From the NCBI GenBank assembly GCA_030267215.1, contig JAJDJP010000011.1, positions 1-48,271 of the forward strand: a DNA stretch of 48,271 nt. The letters run 5' to 3'. The position numbers were made by a program, and so were the translations under genes. Shown piece by piece: positions 33,485 through 42,844 of this stretch (within the stretch, counting starts at the first letter, position 1; each line of letters begins with the position of its first letter). This DNA is from Ruminococcaceae bacterium OttesenSCG-928-A16 (lineage in GTDB: Bacteria > Bacillota > Clostridia > Oscillospirales > Ruminococcaceae). The notes under the pieces are model-generated. The model worked only from the letters and a program-made list of their open reading frames with translations. It searched no databases and was not told the origin of the DNA.

Positions 33485-35449
33485 TTATTCACTAGCAGTA
33501 TAAGTGTCCAGTGTCTTATCTCCAAACAAAAAATTATATTGTAAAATGCTGTGCTTGTTAAACCATACATGCTGCTCTTCACTCATATCGTAGCTATCGG
33601 TATTATCTGGGTTAATGGTAATGCCACGGGTGCGGGCATGCATTGCCGGCAGTTGCTGCATTAAATAATCAAACATCAGCGGTTTTTCAAGGCCATACAA
33701 GTCCATCATCACCGGCGAAAGATTGTACGCCGCAATGGTACCCAGCTCTACTTGGTTATTGGCGTAATTGCTCCAAATAAGCAGCGGTGTTTTGTGCAGC
33801 ACCGCTGCAGCTGTATCGCCCTTTTCAATCATGCCTGTTTTTTCAAACAAAGCGTGCCCGTCCGACATCGGATTCAAATGGTCGCCCCAAAAAACCACAA
33901 TGGTGGGGCGGCTGCTTGTTTTTAAGTAGCTGGTTAGCTGGCCAAGGGCGGCGTCCATTTCGTAAATACCGGTGGCGCAATCTTCCAGCTGGCCTATGGT
34001 GCTATCGGGTATGCTGGCGGGTGCCGCAACCACCTTCACCAGTTCATCGGCCGGGTAGCGGTTACGGCTGTAGGTGGTGTGGTTTTGCATGGTTACCGCA
34101 TGGATAAACACCGGCGTGCCGTTGGCTGTAACGGCTTCGTACTCCTGTATAATGCGCTCCACCATCGCTTGGTCCGATATAAAGCCCCGGCGCATATCCG
34201 GGTTCACAAAATCGTCCGACGCAATAAAGGTATCAATGCCAAGGCGTGGGTAGGCGGTGTCGCGGTTCCAAAAACGGCGGCCATAGCCATGGATAGCCAT
34301 TGTTTTGTATCCATCGGCCTTTAATACTTGTGGCAGAGAAAATGTTTCGCCGGTTATATATTGCTGAAACGGCTTGCTGCCCGAAGGCAGATGCTCCATC
34401 GAAAACCCGGTTAATGCCTCAAACTCAACATCGCAGGTGCCGCCGCCAAAGCTGGGGGTGTATACATACCCACTGGCCCCTTCTTTTTGCAGGGCGGTAA
34501 GGTTTGGCAGCAGGTCCCGGTCATACTCTATGCCGGGCAGTTCAGTTACATCCCAAAAGCTTTCTGCCATCACAAAAATAATATCGGGTTGTTGCTTGGT
34601 ATTACTAGTGGTAGCGGCGTAGCTTTGGCTATAAAAAGGCTTGCTGGTTTTATTTTGCTCTACCTCTTCGGCAATGGCCAGTGCTGCCTCGCTCGAGTAG
34701 TTATCTGGCACCGAAATTTGCAGCAGTTGCAGGTTGGTTAAAAAGCCGGTTAGCACCCCGTTGGTGCGGTAGTAACGGTCCTGCATCCAGGCATCCTCTT
34801 GTATACCAACCCATTTGGTGCCGGCCGGGTTTAAAAATATGCCAAACAACAACGCCAGCCCTGCCACACCAGCGCCACCCGCCATAAGTAAGCGGCGCAC
34901 AAACTTTTTGGTACTATCTTTTTTACGGGGCAGTTTTACAAGCCCCGCTAAAATGGTTAGCATTATAAAAAGCACCAGCGTTATAAGCATGTTTAACTGT
35001 ATTTCGTAGCTTACCTTTTCTTGCACGCCCATCAAATCCCCTATTTGGGATAAATCCCAGGGGAGGAAGGGCTCGCCCCGCATGGTTAGCTTGTAATAAG
35101 TAACCACCGCCGGCACATTGCCAAAAAGGCCAACCACTATGGTAGCCAGCCAGTTTTGCCCGCTTAACTGGCTAACAAACACATACATAAGCACCAGCAA
35201 CAGGTACGAAATAAAAAAGCTATTGGGGTGTTTTAACAACGCTTGCCAAAAACCGTTGTTTTGGTTGTTAGGGGCAAAATTGCCACGGGCAATCCACTCT
35301 AGCGTAAGGGTGGTAATGGCTGGTATTATTACACTAAGCAACAGGGTTGCTATGGGGCTTTTTCTAAAGGTGTCCAGCTTTTTCCATATTCCATTTTTGG
35401 ATGAGTTTAGCCCGCTTTTTTGGGCTTGCTGGGTGGTATTCAAACGCAA
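33485..35449 (-). CDS. Lipoteichoic acid synthase-like sulfatase-fold membrane enzyme
   Basis: A 654-residue LtaS-family protein. About five N-terminal membrane helices (residues about 35-210) are followed by an extracellular sulfatase-fold domain. The metal/nucleophile sites are visible: IIFVMAESFWD (metal Glu), FGGGTCDVEFEALTG (Thr nucleophile), HAVTMQNHTTY and VVFWGDHLNP. It would transfer glycerol-phosphate from phosphatidylglycerol to a glycolipid or glycan. I use the TTG at 35449 (AAGGA upstream). It has its own strong promoter. A phosphoethanolamine or other phosphoglycerol transferase is the alternative. Confidence 0.88.
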   Translation of the reverse strand: MRLNTTQQAQKSGLNSSKNGIWKKLDTFRKSPIATLLLSVIIPAITTLTLEWIARGNFAPNNQNNGFWQALLKHPNSFFISYLLLVLMYVFVSQLSGQNWLATIVVGLFGNVPAVVTYYKLTMRGEPFLPWDLSQIGDLMGVQEKVSYEIQLNMLITLVLFIMLTILAGLVKLPRKKDSTKKFVRRLLMAGGAGVAGLALLFGIFLNPAGTKWVGIQEDAWMQDRYYRTNGVLTGFLTNLQLLQISVPDNYSSEAALAIAEEVEQNKTSKPFYSQSYAATTSNTKQQPDIIFVMAESFWDVTELPGIEYDRDLLPNLTALQKEGASGYVYTPSFGGGTCDVEFEALTGFSMEHLPSGSKPFQQYITGETFSLPQVLKADGYKTMAIHGYGRRFWNRDTAYPRLGIDTFIASDDFVNPDMRRGFISDQAMVERIIQEYEAVTANGTPVFIHAVTMQNHTTYSRNRYPADELVKVVAAPASIPDSTIGQLEDCATGIYEMDAALGQLTSYLKTSSRPTIVVFWGDHLNPMSDGHALFEKTGMIEKGDTAAAVLHKTPLLIWSNYANNQVELGTIAAYNLSPVMMDLYGLEKPLMFDYLMQQLPAMHARTRGITINPDNTDSYDMSEEQHVWFNKHSILQYNFLFGDKTLDTYTASE

Positions 35450-35498
35450 TTACTTCCTTCTTTTATTTTCTGGTTGTCTGCATTATTCAAACGCATTT

Positions 35499-35527
35499 AG
35501 TATATCGTATTCTACCTTTGTGTGCAA
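35499..35527 (-). promoter_or_regulatory. Promoter of the LtaS-like gene
   Basis: Minus-strand TTGCAC (35527-35522), a 17-base spacer and TATACT (35504-35499). Confidence 0.7.
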
Positions 35528-35636
35528 CAAAAGAAAGATTACAAAAACACCGGTGCCGCACCCAAGTAAGCTGTGGTTTATTTGCTATGTAACCAAACCG
35601 TTTTTCATATACTAAAACGAAGTAGCGGGGGGATGG

Positions 35637-35665
35637 TTTTCAAAAAAAACTTTTTGGTGTATAAT
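35637..35665 (+). promoter_or_regulatory. Promoter of the HAD hydrolase gene
   Basis: TTTTCA (35637-35642), a 17-base spacer and TATAAT (35660-35665), about 60 bases before the TTG start. Confidence 0.6.
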
Positions 35666-35725
35666 AATGTTTTACTAAAACAACATGGGCGTGGGTACAT
35701 GCCCCAATAATAAGCAGGTGATTTT

Positions 35726-36343
35726 TTGTACCGCAATATAGTGTTTGACCTTGGCGGCGTAGTGGTAAACTATAGCCCGAAGGACTTTTTGACCGACTTG
35801 TTTTTTCACGAGCGCACCGAAAAAAGATTATACGACGCTGTATTTGGCAGCCCCGAATGGCTGCGGCTGGATAAAGGCGATTTAACCTGGCAGCAGGCTT
35901 CGGCTATTTTTTTAAAACGTGGCAAAGAAAAGGACCTTGGCTTTGAAATGCAAGCCCTGCTGGACGAATGGCAAAGCATGCTAACCACCCGCAAAGCCAC
36001 CGTGGTGCTTATGCGGCTATTAAAGAAAAAGGGCTTTAACCTTTATTATCTTTCTAACATTTCTCGCGATGTTTTGGATATGCTTTCTCAGCGCAATTTT
36101 TGGCCCTTGTTTAGCGGTGGGGTTGCCTCTTACGAGGTGCAAACCCTAAAGCCAGAACCAGAAATGTACCAGGCTTTGCTGAACAAATACAACCTTGTGC
36201 CCGAAGAAACCATTTTTATAGATGATAACGAGGAAAATGCCGACGCCGCCTTTACCGTTGGGGTTACCGGCATTTTGTTTAACGGTGTGCCTAATTTATG
36301 CAAAACCATGGTGGAATATGGCGTGGACCTTGTAGACACCTAA
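35726..36343 (+). CDS. HAD-superfamily hydrolase, YihX-like (subfamily IA)
   Basis: A 205-residue phosphatase. HAD motif I is VFDLGGVVVN (Asp nucleophile at about residue 7, with Gly at +2 as in YihX and epoxide-hydrolase-like HADs), motif II YLSNIS, motif III the Lys in TLKPEPEMYQ and motif IV FIDDNEENADAA. YihX itself acts on glucose-1-phosphate, but the substrate here is unproven. It starts with TTG (35726), AGGTG lying five bases upstream, and ends at a shared terminator. Confidence 0.88.
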   Translation: MYRNIVFDLGGVVVNYSPKDFLTDLFFHERTEKRLYDAVFGSPEWLRLDKGDLTWQQASAIFLKRGKEKDLGFEMQALLDEWQSMLTTRKATVVLMRLLKKKGFNLYYLSNISRDVLDMLSQRNFWPLFSGGVASYEVQTLKPEPEMYQALLNKYNLVPEETIFIDDNEENADAAFTVGVTGILFNGVPNLCKTMVEYGVDLVDT

Positions 36344-36359
36344 GGCAAATTAGTAAATA

Positions 36360-36409
36360 AAATAAGCCCCGGTTTGTGATTTAAAGAAATTGCAAACCGG
36401 GGCTTATTT
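36360..36409. terminator. Bidirectional terminator between the HAD gene and mutS2
   Basis: A perfect 17-bp stem (AAATAAGCCCCGGTTTG with its complement) and 16-base loop between convergent genes. It is GC-rich in the middle and AT-rich at the base. Confidence 0.9.
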
Positions 36410-36453
36410 GCGTTTGTATATGTTTTGCTAAAACAGGCAACCATAATGTGCCG

Positions 36454-38850
36454 CTATTTAAGTTCTACCACTGTTACGCCGTCTTCCCCTTCGCCATATT
36501 GCCCAAGGCGAAAACTTTTAACGCTTTTGTTGCTGCGTAAATGCTGCTGAATGGCGCTGCGCAAAGCCCCAGTGCCCCGCCCATGAATAATATAAAGCGG
36601 GGTAAGCCCGCTTATTACAGCAGCATCAATAAACTGGTCGGTTTCCAGCAGGGCTTCGTTAACGGTTTTGCCCAGCAGGTTTATCTCCATTTGTGGGGTG
36701 CGTATGCCGGTGGTTTGCTGTGCCGCAGGCGTGGGCGAAGCCGCCCCACGCATGCGCCTTGGTTTCTTTTCGGTTTTTTGCAGCTTTGGCGCCGCCGAAA
36801 GCTTAGCCAATGGCACCTTGGTTTTTATTGCACCCATGCGTATCTCTACAAGGCCAGCTTTGTCTGGGCCGGTTATCACGGTTGCCAGCTTATCCATTTC
36901 GGGCATATACACCTCTTGCCCGGGGGCTGCCGCCTTTAGCGGCACAAAGGTTTTGGGGGTGCTTGTCTCCCCTTTTGCGGCCCTTTGCAGCAAATCTTCG
37001 GCATCTTTGCGGGCAATTTCGCGCGCACGCTGGGCCTTTTGGGCATTGCTGGTGCGTTGCTGTTTTTCAATTTGCTTTATTTCGTCCATTAATCTATAGG
37101 CTTTATTCTGCACATCATCGGCCAATGCTTTTGCTTTTTGGCGTGCTTGCGCCAGTTCTTCCTCGCCTTGCCTAATCAAGGCATCGCGTTGTTTTTGGGC
37201 GGCTTCCAGCTGGTGGGTGGCCGTGTATTTCAGCCGCTCAATTTCATCTTGCTGTTCTTTAAACTCCAGTTTTAAATCTTCCAGCTGGGTAAGCACGGTT
37301 TCAAACCGGCGTTGTTCGTTGCTCATGTGGGCACGGGCGCTTTCAATTACACTTTCGGGTATGCCCAGTTTTTCGCTAATTAAAAAGGCATTGCTGCGGC
37401 CTGGCACACCCACCACCAACCGGTAGGTGGGGCGCAGGGTTTCAATATCAAACTCGCTGCCGGCATTTTGCACGCCGGGGGTATCCAGCGCAAACATTTT
37501 AAGCTCGGCATAGTGGGTGGTGGCCATAATGCGGGCACCGGTGGCACGCAGCCGCTCTATTACCGCAATGGCAAGGGCGGCGCCCTCGGCGGGGTCGGTT
37601 CCGGCACCCAGTTCGTCTAGCAGCACAAGGCTTTTATCATCTACCACCCGCAAAATCTCGGTAATGTTCTTCATGTGCCCCGAAAAAGTGGAAAGGCTTT
37701 GCTCAATGCTCTGCTCGTCCCCAATATCCACCAAAATTTGGCCAAACACGCACACCGTGCTGCTATCGTGCGCAGGGATAAGATACCCCAGCTGCGCCAT
37801 GGTACACAGCAGCCCCGCCGTTTTTAACGAAACCGTTTTACCGCCGGTATTGGGCCCGGTAATAATCATGGTATCGTAGTTTTCCCCAAGGGTGATATCC
37901 ACCGGCACCACCACATCTTTAGAAATAAGCGGGTGCCGCGCTTTAACAAGGCTAAAGCCCTGCGCATCGTTTACTTTTGGGCAAACTCCGTTCATTGCAA
38001 GGCCAAGTTCGGCTTTGGCAATGCGCTTATCCACTTCCAGCATGGCGCTGTAGCTTACCTCAAAAAACGGCGCAATACCCGCCACCTGTTCCGAAAATTC
38101 CCCCAAAATCCGCTCAATTTCGGCTTGCTCTTGGTTGCGCAGCTGCAAAATTTTGGCGTTGGCCTCTACCACGGCGGTGGGCTCTACAAACAAAGTACCC
38201 CCGCTGGAGGATACATCGTGAATAACCCCACCAATTTCGTTTCGGTGCTCGGCCTTTACCGGCACCACAAACCGGCCATTGCGTATAGACACAACCGCCT
38301 CTTGCAAATATTTACTGTTGTTTTGGTTTTTTATCACGCTATCCAGCTTGTCTCGTATCGAGCCTTCGGCCACCCGTATTTTGCGCCGCAGGCTGTACAG
38401 TTCATCGCTGGCTGTGTCGGCCATCTCGGTGTCCGACAGAATGGCTTCTGGAATTGCCTTTTCGAGCGTGGGCTGGGGGGTAATGGCAAAAAATAAATCG
38501 TCCACCGGGGTGCTTATTCCCTCGCCGGGCCCAAACCAGCTGGCCAGCGCCGAAAAATTGCGTAGCGCTCCCGAAACCGCCAGCAGTTCTGCCATAGAAA
38601 GCACGCCGCCCTTTGCGGCCCGGCTTACTGAGTTGCTGGCACCCCCACAGCTAGAAATACGCGGGTTGCCATTTTTAAGCAAATGGCTTGCCAGTGCATC
38701 GGTTTGCGATAGCACTTGGCGCACGTCATCGGGGCGGGTGTAGGGGGCCTCTTGCAAAAGCATTTGCTTTGCTTCATCGCAAACAGCCCGTTCCACCGCC
38801 ATTTCCACAATTTTATCCAGCTCTATATTTTTTAAGTACTTTTTATTCAT
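36454..38850 (-). CDS. mutS2: MutS2, ribosome-rescue and anti-recombination ATPase
   Basis: A 798-residue MutS2. A MutS-like core and clamp precede the ABC-type ATPase with Walker A TGPNTGGKTVSLK and signature ...STFSGHMKN, Walker B LVLLDELGAGTDP. A long coiled coil (about 510-640) leads to the C-terminal Smr nuclease domain (INLLGKTV, IIHGRGTGALR). MutS2 splits collided ribosomes in B. subtilis. AAGGA precedes the ATG. It ends the phoH-to-mutS2 run. Confidence 0.96.
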   Translation of the reverse strand: MNKKYLKNIELDKIVEMAVERAVCDEAKQMLLQEAPYTRPDDVRQVLSQTDALASHLLKNGNPRISSCGGASNSVSRAAKGGVLSMAELLAVSGALRNFSALASWFGPGEGISTPVDDLFFAITPQPTLEKAIPEAILSDTEMADTASDELYSLRRKIRVAEGSIRDKLDSVIKNQNNSKYLQEAVVSIRNGRFVVPVKAEHRNEIGGVIHDVSSSGGTLFVEPTAVVEANAKILQLRNQEQAEIERILGEFSEQVAGIAPFFEVSYSAMLEVDKRIAKAELGLAMNGVCPKVNDAQGFSLVKARHPLISKDVVVPVDITLGENYDTMIITGPNTGGKTVSLKTAGLLCTMAQLGYLIPAHDSSTVCVFGQILVDIGDEQSIEQSLSTFSGHMKNITEILRVVDDKSLVLLDELGAGTDPAEGAALAIAVIERLRATGARIMATTHYAELKMFALDTPGVQNAGSEFDIETLRPTYRLVVGVPGRSNAFLISEKLGIPESVIESARAHMSNEQRRFETVLTQLEDLKLEFKEQQDEIERLKYTATHQLEAAQKQRDALIRQGEEELAQARQKAKALADDVQNKAYRLMDEIKQIEKQQRTSNAQKAQRAREIARKDAEDLLQRAAKGETSTPKTFVPLKAAAPGQEVYMPEMDKLATVITGPDKAGLVEIRMGAIKTKVPLAKLSAAPKLQKTEKKPRRMRGAASPTPAAQQTTGIRTPQMEINLLGKTVNEALLETDQFIDAAVISGLTPLYIIHGRGTGALRSAIQQHLRSNKSVKSFRLGQYGEGEDGVTVVELK

Positions 38851-38878
38851 GTCGGTTCCTTTTGCATTTTTGGCAGCC

Positions 38879-39631
38879 CTAAAGGCCGCCCAGTTGTAAA
38901 GACTTATAAAAACCCAAACTTTTGGGTGGATAATCTAAATTGCACAAAACATATTCCTCGGCAATTTGCTTTAACAAGGTTAAACTATTCCCCTTTAGTG
39001 TAAAGCTAAAAACCTTGCGTGCGTCGGCCAGCACAATGTGCCGCAACGCCGCCAGTGCAGCGGCATCTAAGTTGGGTGCCAGGCGGCGCTGGCCGGCGCA
39101 AGCGGCGCACAGCAGGCTGCCCTGCCGCAAATCGAAGTAAAAGCGGTCGTCCTCGTATTTGCCGCAATCCTCGCAGGCAAGCAGGTTTGGCATAAAACCC
39201 GCCTCCGAAAAGCTGCGAAGCTCGTACACTGCTTTAACAAAAGCGGCGGGTTGCTTGTGCTGGGCCAGCACATAAAAGCTATTTAAGGTAAGCTGTAACA
39301 GCTTTTCGGCTTCTTCGCCGGTGGGCGAAAGAATTTGCGCAAGCTCGGCCATATAAGTGGCAAGGGCAAGGCTTTCTACGTCTTGGCGCAGGCCAAAAAA
39401 AACCTCAATCGAAGAGGCCTCGTTTACCCGGTACATGGTGCGTCCCTCAAACAGCGCAAAGTCAGAGTATCCGAACAAGCCGGTGGCACTAAACAATTTG
39501 TTTTTAGGCCGCAGGCTACCTTTGGCCGCCGCCGAGATGATACCGTGGGCAGGTGTTAAAATGGTTAATATACGGTCCGATTCGCCGGTTTTAACCTCGC
39601 GAAGAACCAGGCCGGTGGTGGTAATTTGCAT
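38879..39631 (-). CDS. recO: DNA repair protein RecO
   Basis: A 250-residue recombination mediator acting with RecF and RecR. It has an N-terminal OB fold (GLVLREVKTGESDRILTILT as the opening strand set, here split) and a C-terminal zinc finger C-x2-C ... C-x2-C (CEDCG, LLCAAC). I chose the ATG at 39631 (MQITTTG), with GAGG upstream and a 16-base gap to era; the longer frame would overlap era. The era-recO order is conserved. Confidence 0.95.
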   Translation of the reverse strand: MQITTTGLVLREVKTGESDRILTILTPAHGIISAAAKGSLRPKNKLFSATGLFGYSDFALFEGRTMYRVNEASSIEVFFGLRQDVESLALATYMAELAQILSPTGEEAEKLLQLTLNSFYVLAQHKQPAAFVKAVYELRSFSEAGFMPNLLACEDCGKYEDDRFYFDLRQGSLLCAACAGQRRLAPNLDAAALAALRHIVLADARKVFSFTLKGNSLTLLKQIAEEYVLCNLDYPPKSLGFYKSLQLGGL

Positions 39632-39647
39632 ACAGCCTCGTTTCTGC

Positions 39648-40547
39648 TTATTTGGCAAAGCCAAAACTGTTTAGCAGGTAGTCGTTATCGCGCCAATCGC
39701 TTTTAATTTTTACCCAACATTGCAGGTGCACCTTGGTGCCCAGCAGCTCTTCAATATCTACCCTGGCTTCGCTGGCAATGGTTTTCAACATCTGCCCGCC
39801 TTTGCCAATAATCATGCCTTTATGGCTTTTCTTTTCGCAAAAAATGGTGGCATCAATTTCCACAATGGGCTTATCTTCCCGCTCTTTAAAGCGCTCAATT
39901 TCCACTGCGGTGCCGTGGGGTATTTCTTGCTGCATATGCAGCAGCAGTTTTTCGCGTATAATCTCGGCCACCAGTTGCTTTTCTGGCAGGTCGGTATAAT
40001 CATCCTGCGAAAAATAGTGGGGACCCTCTACCGCATGGTTTGCCAGCTTTGCAAAAAGTTCTTCGCAGCCTTGGCCGGTTTGGGCGCTTGCCACCTCCAC
40101 ACTTTCGAAAGTATTAAGCGCTTGCAAGGCCTGCACCTTGGGGGCAAGTGCCTCTTTATCTGCGGCAGTGTCTGCCTTGTTTACCACGGCAATGGCAGGC
40201 ACCTTGCCCGCTTTAAGGCCCGCAATCATCTCGGTTTCGGTTTGGGTAAACTCGCCAAAGGGCTCAAACAGCATTAAAACGGCGTCCCCCTCGGCAACCG
40301 AGGTTTGCGCCGTTTTTGCCATACGCTGGCCCAGCTTGTTGTGCGGCGGGTGAATGCCGGGGGTATCCATAAAAACATACTGCACCGGCCCCTTGGTTAC
40401 AATGCCGGTAATGCGGTTGCGGGTGGTTTGGGGCTTGGCGGTAACAATGGCCACCTTTTCGCCCACTAGCCGGTTTAACAACGAAGACTTGCCCACATTG
40501 GGCCGGCCTACTATTGCAACAAAAATCGATTTTGTATTCTCGTTCAA
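39648..40547 (-). CDS. era: Era GTPase
   Basis: A 299-residue GTPase that binds 16S rRNA and helps 30S maturation. G1 GRPNVGKSSLLN, G3 DTPGIH, G4 NKAD and the C-terminal KH domain with GKGGQMLK are all visible. It starts with TTG (40547); AAGGAG lies six bases upstream. Three bases separate it from the kinase gene. Confidence 0.97.
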   Translation of the reverse strand: MNENTKSIFVAIVGRPNVGKSSLLNRLVGEKVAIVTAKPQTTRNRITGIVTKGPVQYVFMDTPGIHPPHNKLGQRMAKTAQTSVAEGDAVLMLFEPFGEFTQTETEMIAGLKAGKVPAIAVVNKADTAADKEALAPKVQALQALNTFESVEVASAQTGQGCEELFAKLANHAVEGPHYFSQDDYTDLPEKQLVAEIIREKLLLHMQQEIPHGTAVEIERFKEREDKPIVEIDATIFCEKKSHKGMIIGKGGQMLKTIASEARVDIEELLGTKVHLQCWVKIKSDWRDNDYLLNSFGFAK

Positions 40548-40550
40548 ACG

Positions 40551-41012
40551 TTACTCCTTATTTTTGCCAAAGTGAAAAACAAACCAATAGCTGCCAGCAA
40601 AAGAAAGCACAAGCAATACCAGCAACCACGGCCTTGCGTAAAAAAACAAATAAATATTATGGAACACGGCAGGCTGCCAAAACAAAAAAACAGCGCAAAC
40701 CACAGCAGCCACTGCCCAAACCAGCACAGCCCCTGCCGCCATATCTTTGGCGTGCGCCGTGTATTTGTTGTTGTTGCCCCGCACCGGCGGCCCCACTGCA
40801 CGTTCAATGGCCGAGTTCACCATCTCGGTGCCAATTACGGCCGCTATAAGCAGGGTTAACAGGGTGTATTCTACCGTGCCAAACGGGTAAAAAAGCGAAA
40901 ACAAATACACATATGCCGCTGCACATAGGTGAAAGCGAATGTTACGTTCCTCTTTTATGGCTACCCGTATGCCGTTGGCTGCATACACAAACCCGCGCAA
41001 AAAAGAACGCAT
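40551..41012 (-). CDS. dgkA: Undecaprenol/diacylglycerol kinase
   Basis: A 153-residue membrane kinase of the DgkA/UDPK family with about four membrane helices. The active-site residues are in EMVNSAIERAV and AHAKDMAAGAVL. In Gram-positives this enzyme recycles undecaprenol to its phosphate. It is a little longer than usual because of an extra C-terminal hydrophobic helix. GAGGA precedes the ATG; it lies two bases after ybeY. Confidence 0.92.
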   Translation of the reverse strand: MRSFLRGFVYAANGIRVAIKEERNIRFHLCAAAYVYLFSLFYPFGTVEYTLLTLLIAAVIGTEMVNSAIERAVGPPVRGNNNKYTAHAKDMAAGAVLVWAVAAVVCAVFLFWQPAVFHNIYLFFYARPWLLVLLVLSFAGSYWFVFHFGKNKE

Positions 41013-41014
41013 GG

Positions 41015-41518
41015 CTATTCCTCTGCCAGGTTGGTGTAAGAAACCGTGCGCGGCAGCCCCAGCTTAATAAGGGTGTTTTCTTCTTTTTCGCGCATGTGCA
41101 CGGCTTCAATGCCGCCGGCCTCGTGGCTATACCCCAGCAGGTGATACATAGAATGAACCGTTAAAAACGCAACCTCACGTTGCAGGGTGTGCCCATAAAT
41201 GTGGGCTTGCTCCACTGCCTTTTCCATCGATATTACAATATCGCCCAGCATAGCGGCATCGGTTTCGCGGTTTTTATCGTATATTCCCTTCTCCCCCAGC
41301 GGAAAGCTAAGCACATCGGTGGGGTTTGGGTTTTTGCGATATTGTTCGTTTAATTTGGCAATCTCGGCATTATCTACAAAGGTAACACTCACCTCGGCCG
41401 GGCCCTCAAAATTCTCAAGCTCTAGCACAGCATTGCAAGAGCGGCGAATTAAAATGCGCAGCCCCGAAGGAATTTTTACCTGCTTTTGCTGGTTTGTAAT
41501 GTACACCTTGTGTGCCAT
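41015..41518 (-). CDS. ybeY: YbeY endoribonuclease
   Basis: A 167-residue metal-dependent RNase needed for 16S rRNA maturation and ribosome quality control. The metal site HSMYHLLGYSH (H-x3-H-x5-H) is intact, as is the LSFPLG strand. AGGAAG precedes the ATG. It lies 11 bases after phoH. Confidence 0.96.
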   Translation of the reverse strand: MAHKVYITNQQKQVKIPSGLRILIRRSCNAVLELENFEGPAEVSVTFVDNAEIAKLNEQYRKNPNPTDVLSFPLGEKGIYDKNRETDAAMLGDIVISMEKAVEQAHIYGHTLQREVAFLTVHSMYHLLGYSHEAGGIEAVHMREKEENTLIKLGLPRTVSYTNLAEE

Positions 41519-41529
41519 TGTTTCACTTC

Positions 41530-42489
41530 CTATTTTTTATTTTTAGAAGCCGCGCGGTTATAGGCTTTTATAATCTCTTGCACCAAACGGTGGCGCACCA
41601 CGTCTTTATCGGTAAAGCGCACCGAGGCTATTCCCTCTACGTTTTTCAGCACCGCCAGCGCATCTACCAAGCCACTGCGGCTTTTATCCGGCAGGTCTAT
41701 TTGGGTAATATCGCCGGTTACCACCACCTTAGAGCTAGCCCCCATGCGGGTTAAAAACATCTTCATCTGCTCGCGGCTGGTGTTCTGTGCTTCGTCTAAT
41801 ATAATAAAGGCTTCGTCTAACGTGCGCCCGCGCATATAAGCCAGCGGGGCAACCTCCACAATTTGTTTTTCCATTAAGCGCTGCGCTCCTTCGGCCCCCA
41901 GCATATCAAACAGGGCATCGTATAAAGGGCGCAGGTAAGGGTCTACCTTGGTTTGCAGGTCTCCGGGCAAAAAGCCCAGTTTTTCGCCTGCTTCTACCGC
42001 CGGGCGGGTTATTACAATGCGGGTAACCTCGTGCGCTTTGTAGGCCTTAACCGCCATGGCCACCGCAAGGTAGGTTTTGCCCGTGCCGGCCGGCCCCACG
42101 CCAAAGGTAATATCGTGCTTTTTAATGGCATCTATGTAGGTTTTTTGCCCCAGTGTTTTTGGCCTAATGGGTTTACCGGTATTGGTAATTAGCAAAAAAT
42201 CGCCCGTCAGCTCTGCAATCTGCTCGGCTTTACCCTCGCGGGCCAGCACAATGCAGTACTGCACAGCCTGCGCATCTATTGGCAAGCCCTTTTCGTATAA
42301 ATTAACCATGGCCATAATGGTTTGCTCGGCCGCTTCCACATTCGCAGCATCGCCCACCAGCTTAATTTCGGGGCCACGGTAAATAATCGAAACCTCATAC
42401 TCCAATTCAATTTGTTTCAGGTTTGCATCTTGCTGGCCAAAAACCGCCAAGGCAACATCGGTGCCATTTAGCTCTAATATTTTTTCTAT
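41530..42489 (-). CDS. phoH: PhoH-like ATPase with a probable AUA start
   Basis: A 319-residue cytoplasmic P-loop ATPase linked to RNA metabolism. The N-terminal KH-like part precedes Walker A GPAGTGKTYLA and Walker B FIILDEAQN, with VVTGDITQIDLP as a helicase-like motif. The first canonical start in frame is TTG at 42450, which has no Shine-Dalgarno and would cut into conserved N-terminal sequence. Upstream, AAGGAG lies nine bases before an ATA codon (42489-42487), and the frame from there (EKILELNGTDVALAVFG) matches the family. I therefore use the ATA. It heads the phoH-ybeY-dgkA-era-recO-mutS2 run. Confidence 0.85.
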   Translation of the reverse strand: MEKILELNGTDVALAVFGQQDANLKQIELEYEVSIIYRGPEIKLVGDAANVEAAEQTIMAMVNLYEKGLPIDAQAVQYCIVLAREGKAEQIAELTGDFLLITNTGKPIRPKTLGQKTYIDAIKKHDITFGVGPAGTGKTYLAVAMAVKAYKAHEVTRIVITRPAVEAGEKLGFLPGDLQTKVDPYLRPLYDALFDMLGAEGAQRLMEKQIVEVAPLAYMRGRTLDEAFIILDEAQNTSREQMKMFLTRMGASSKVVVTGDITQIDLPDKSRSGLVDALAVLKNVEGIASVRFTDKDVVRHRLVQEIIKAYNRAASKNKK

Positions 42490-42551
42490 GTTAGGTGTCT
42501 CCTTTTAAAATTTCATCTATTTCTCATAGAATTTTGCCCTCTAATATGGTT

Positions 42552-42560
42552 ATTATATCA
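42552..42560 (-). promoter_or_regulatory. Extended -10 promoter of phoH
   Basis: Minus-strand TGATATAAT with no clear -35. The predicted leader is about 55 bases. From 42561 to 42756 I see no gene or clear element. Confidence 0.5.
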
Positions 42561-42756
42561 TAAATTTTCGCAAATAGAATAGAATTTTCAATCTTTGGCT
42601 ATATTTTTTATATAGTTAATTGCAACCGAGTATAAGGGTGGCCAGCTAAAAATATAGGAGTGGCCCGATAGCGTATTTTGTAGCTTCGAATAGAAAAAGT
42701 CTATTTTATTCACTTTTCAACAACGCAAAGGGACGCTCCCGAAAAATATAAGCCGG

Positions 42757-42785
42757 TTGCCGCAAACCATAAAATGAATTATAAT
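42757..42785 (+). promoter_or_regulatory. Promoter of the small four-cysteine gene
   Basis: TTGCCG (42757-42762), a 17-base spacer and a perfect TATAAT (42780-42785). A palindrome ATTATTG-GG-CAATAAT (42810-42825) follows in the leader. Confidence 0.7.
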
Positions 42786-42844
42786 AAGGTTAACAGCCCC
42801 GCCATTTGTATTATTGGGCAATAATGATAGATGTTACGAAAGGA

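Noticed and set aside
36541-37175. Open plus-strand frames of 120-143 codons opposite mutS2
   Set aside because: They are antisense to a full-length MutS2 with all motifs, and their Pro/Leu/Cys-rich translations show no domain or ribosome binding site.
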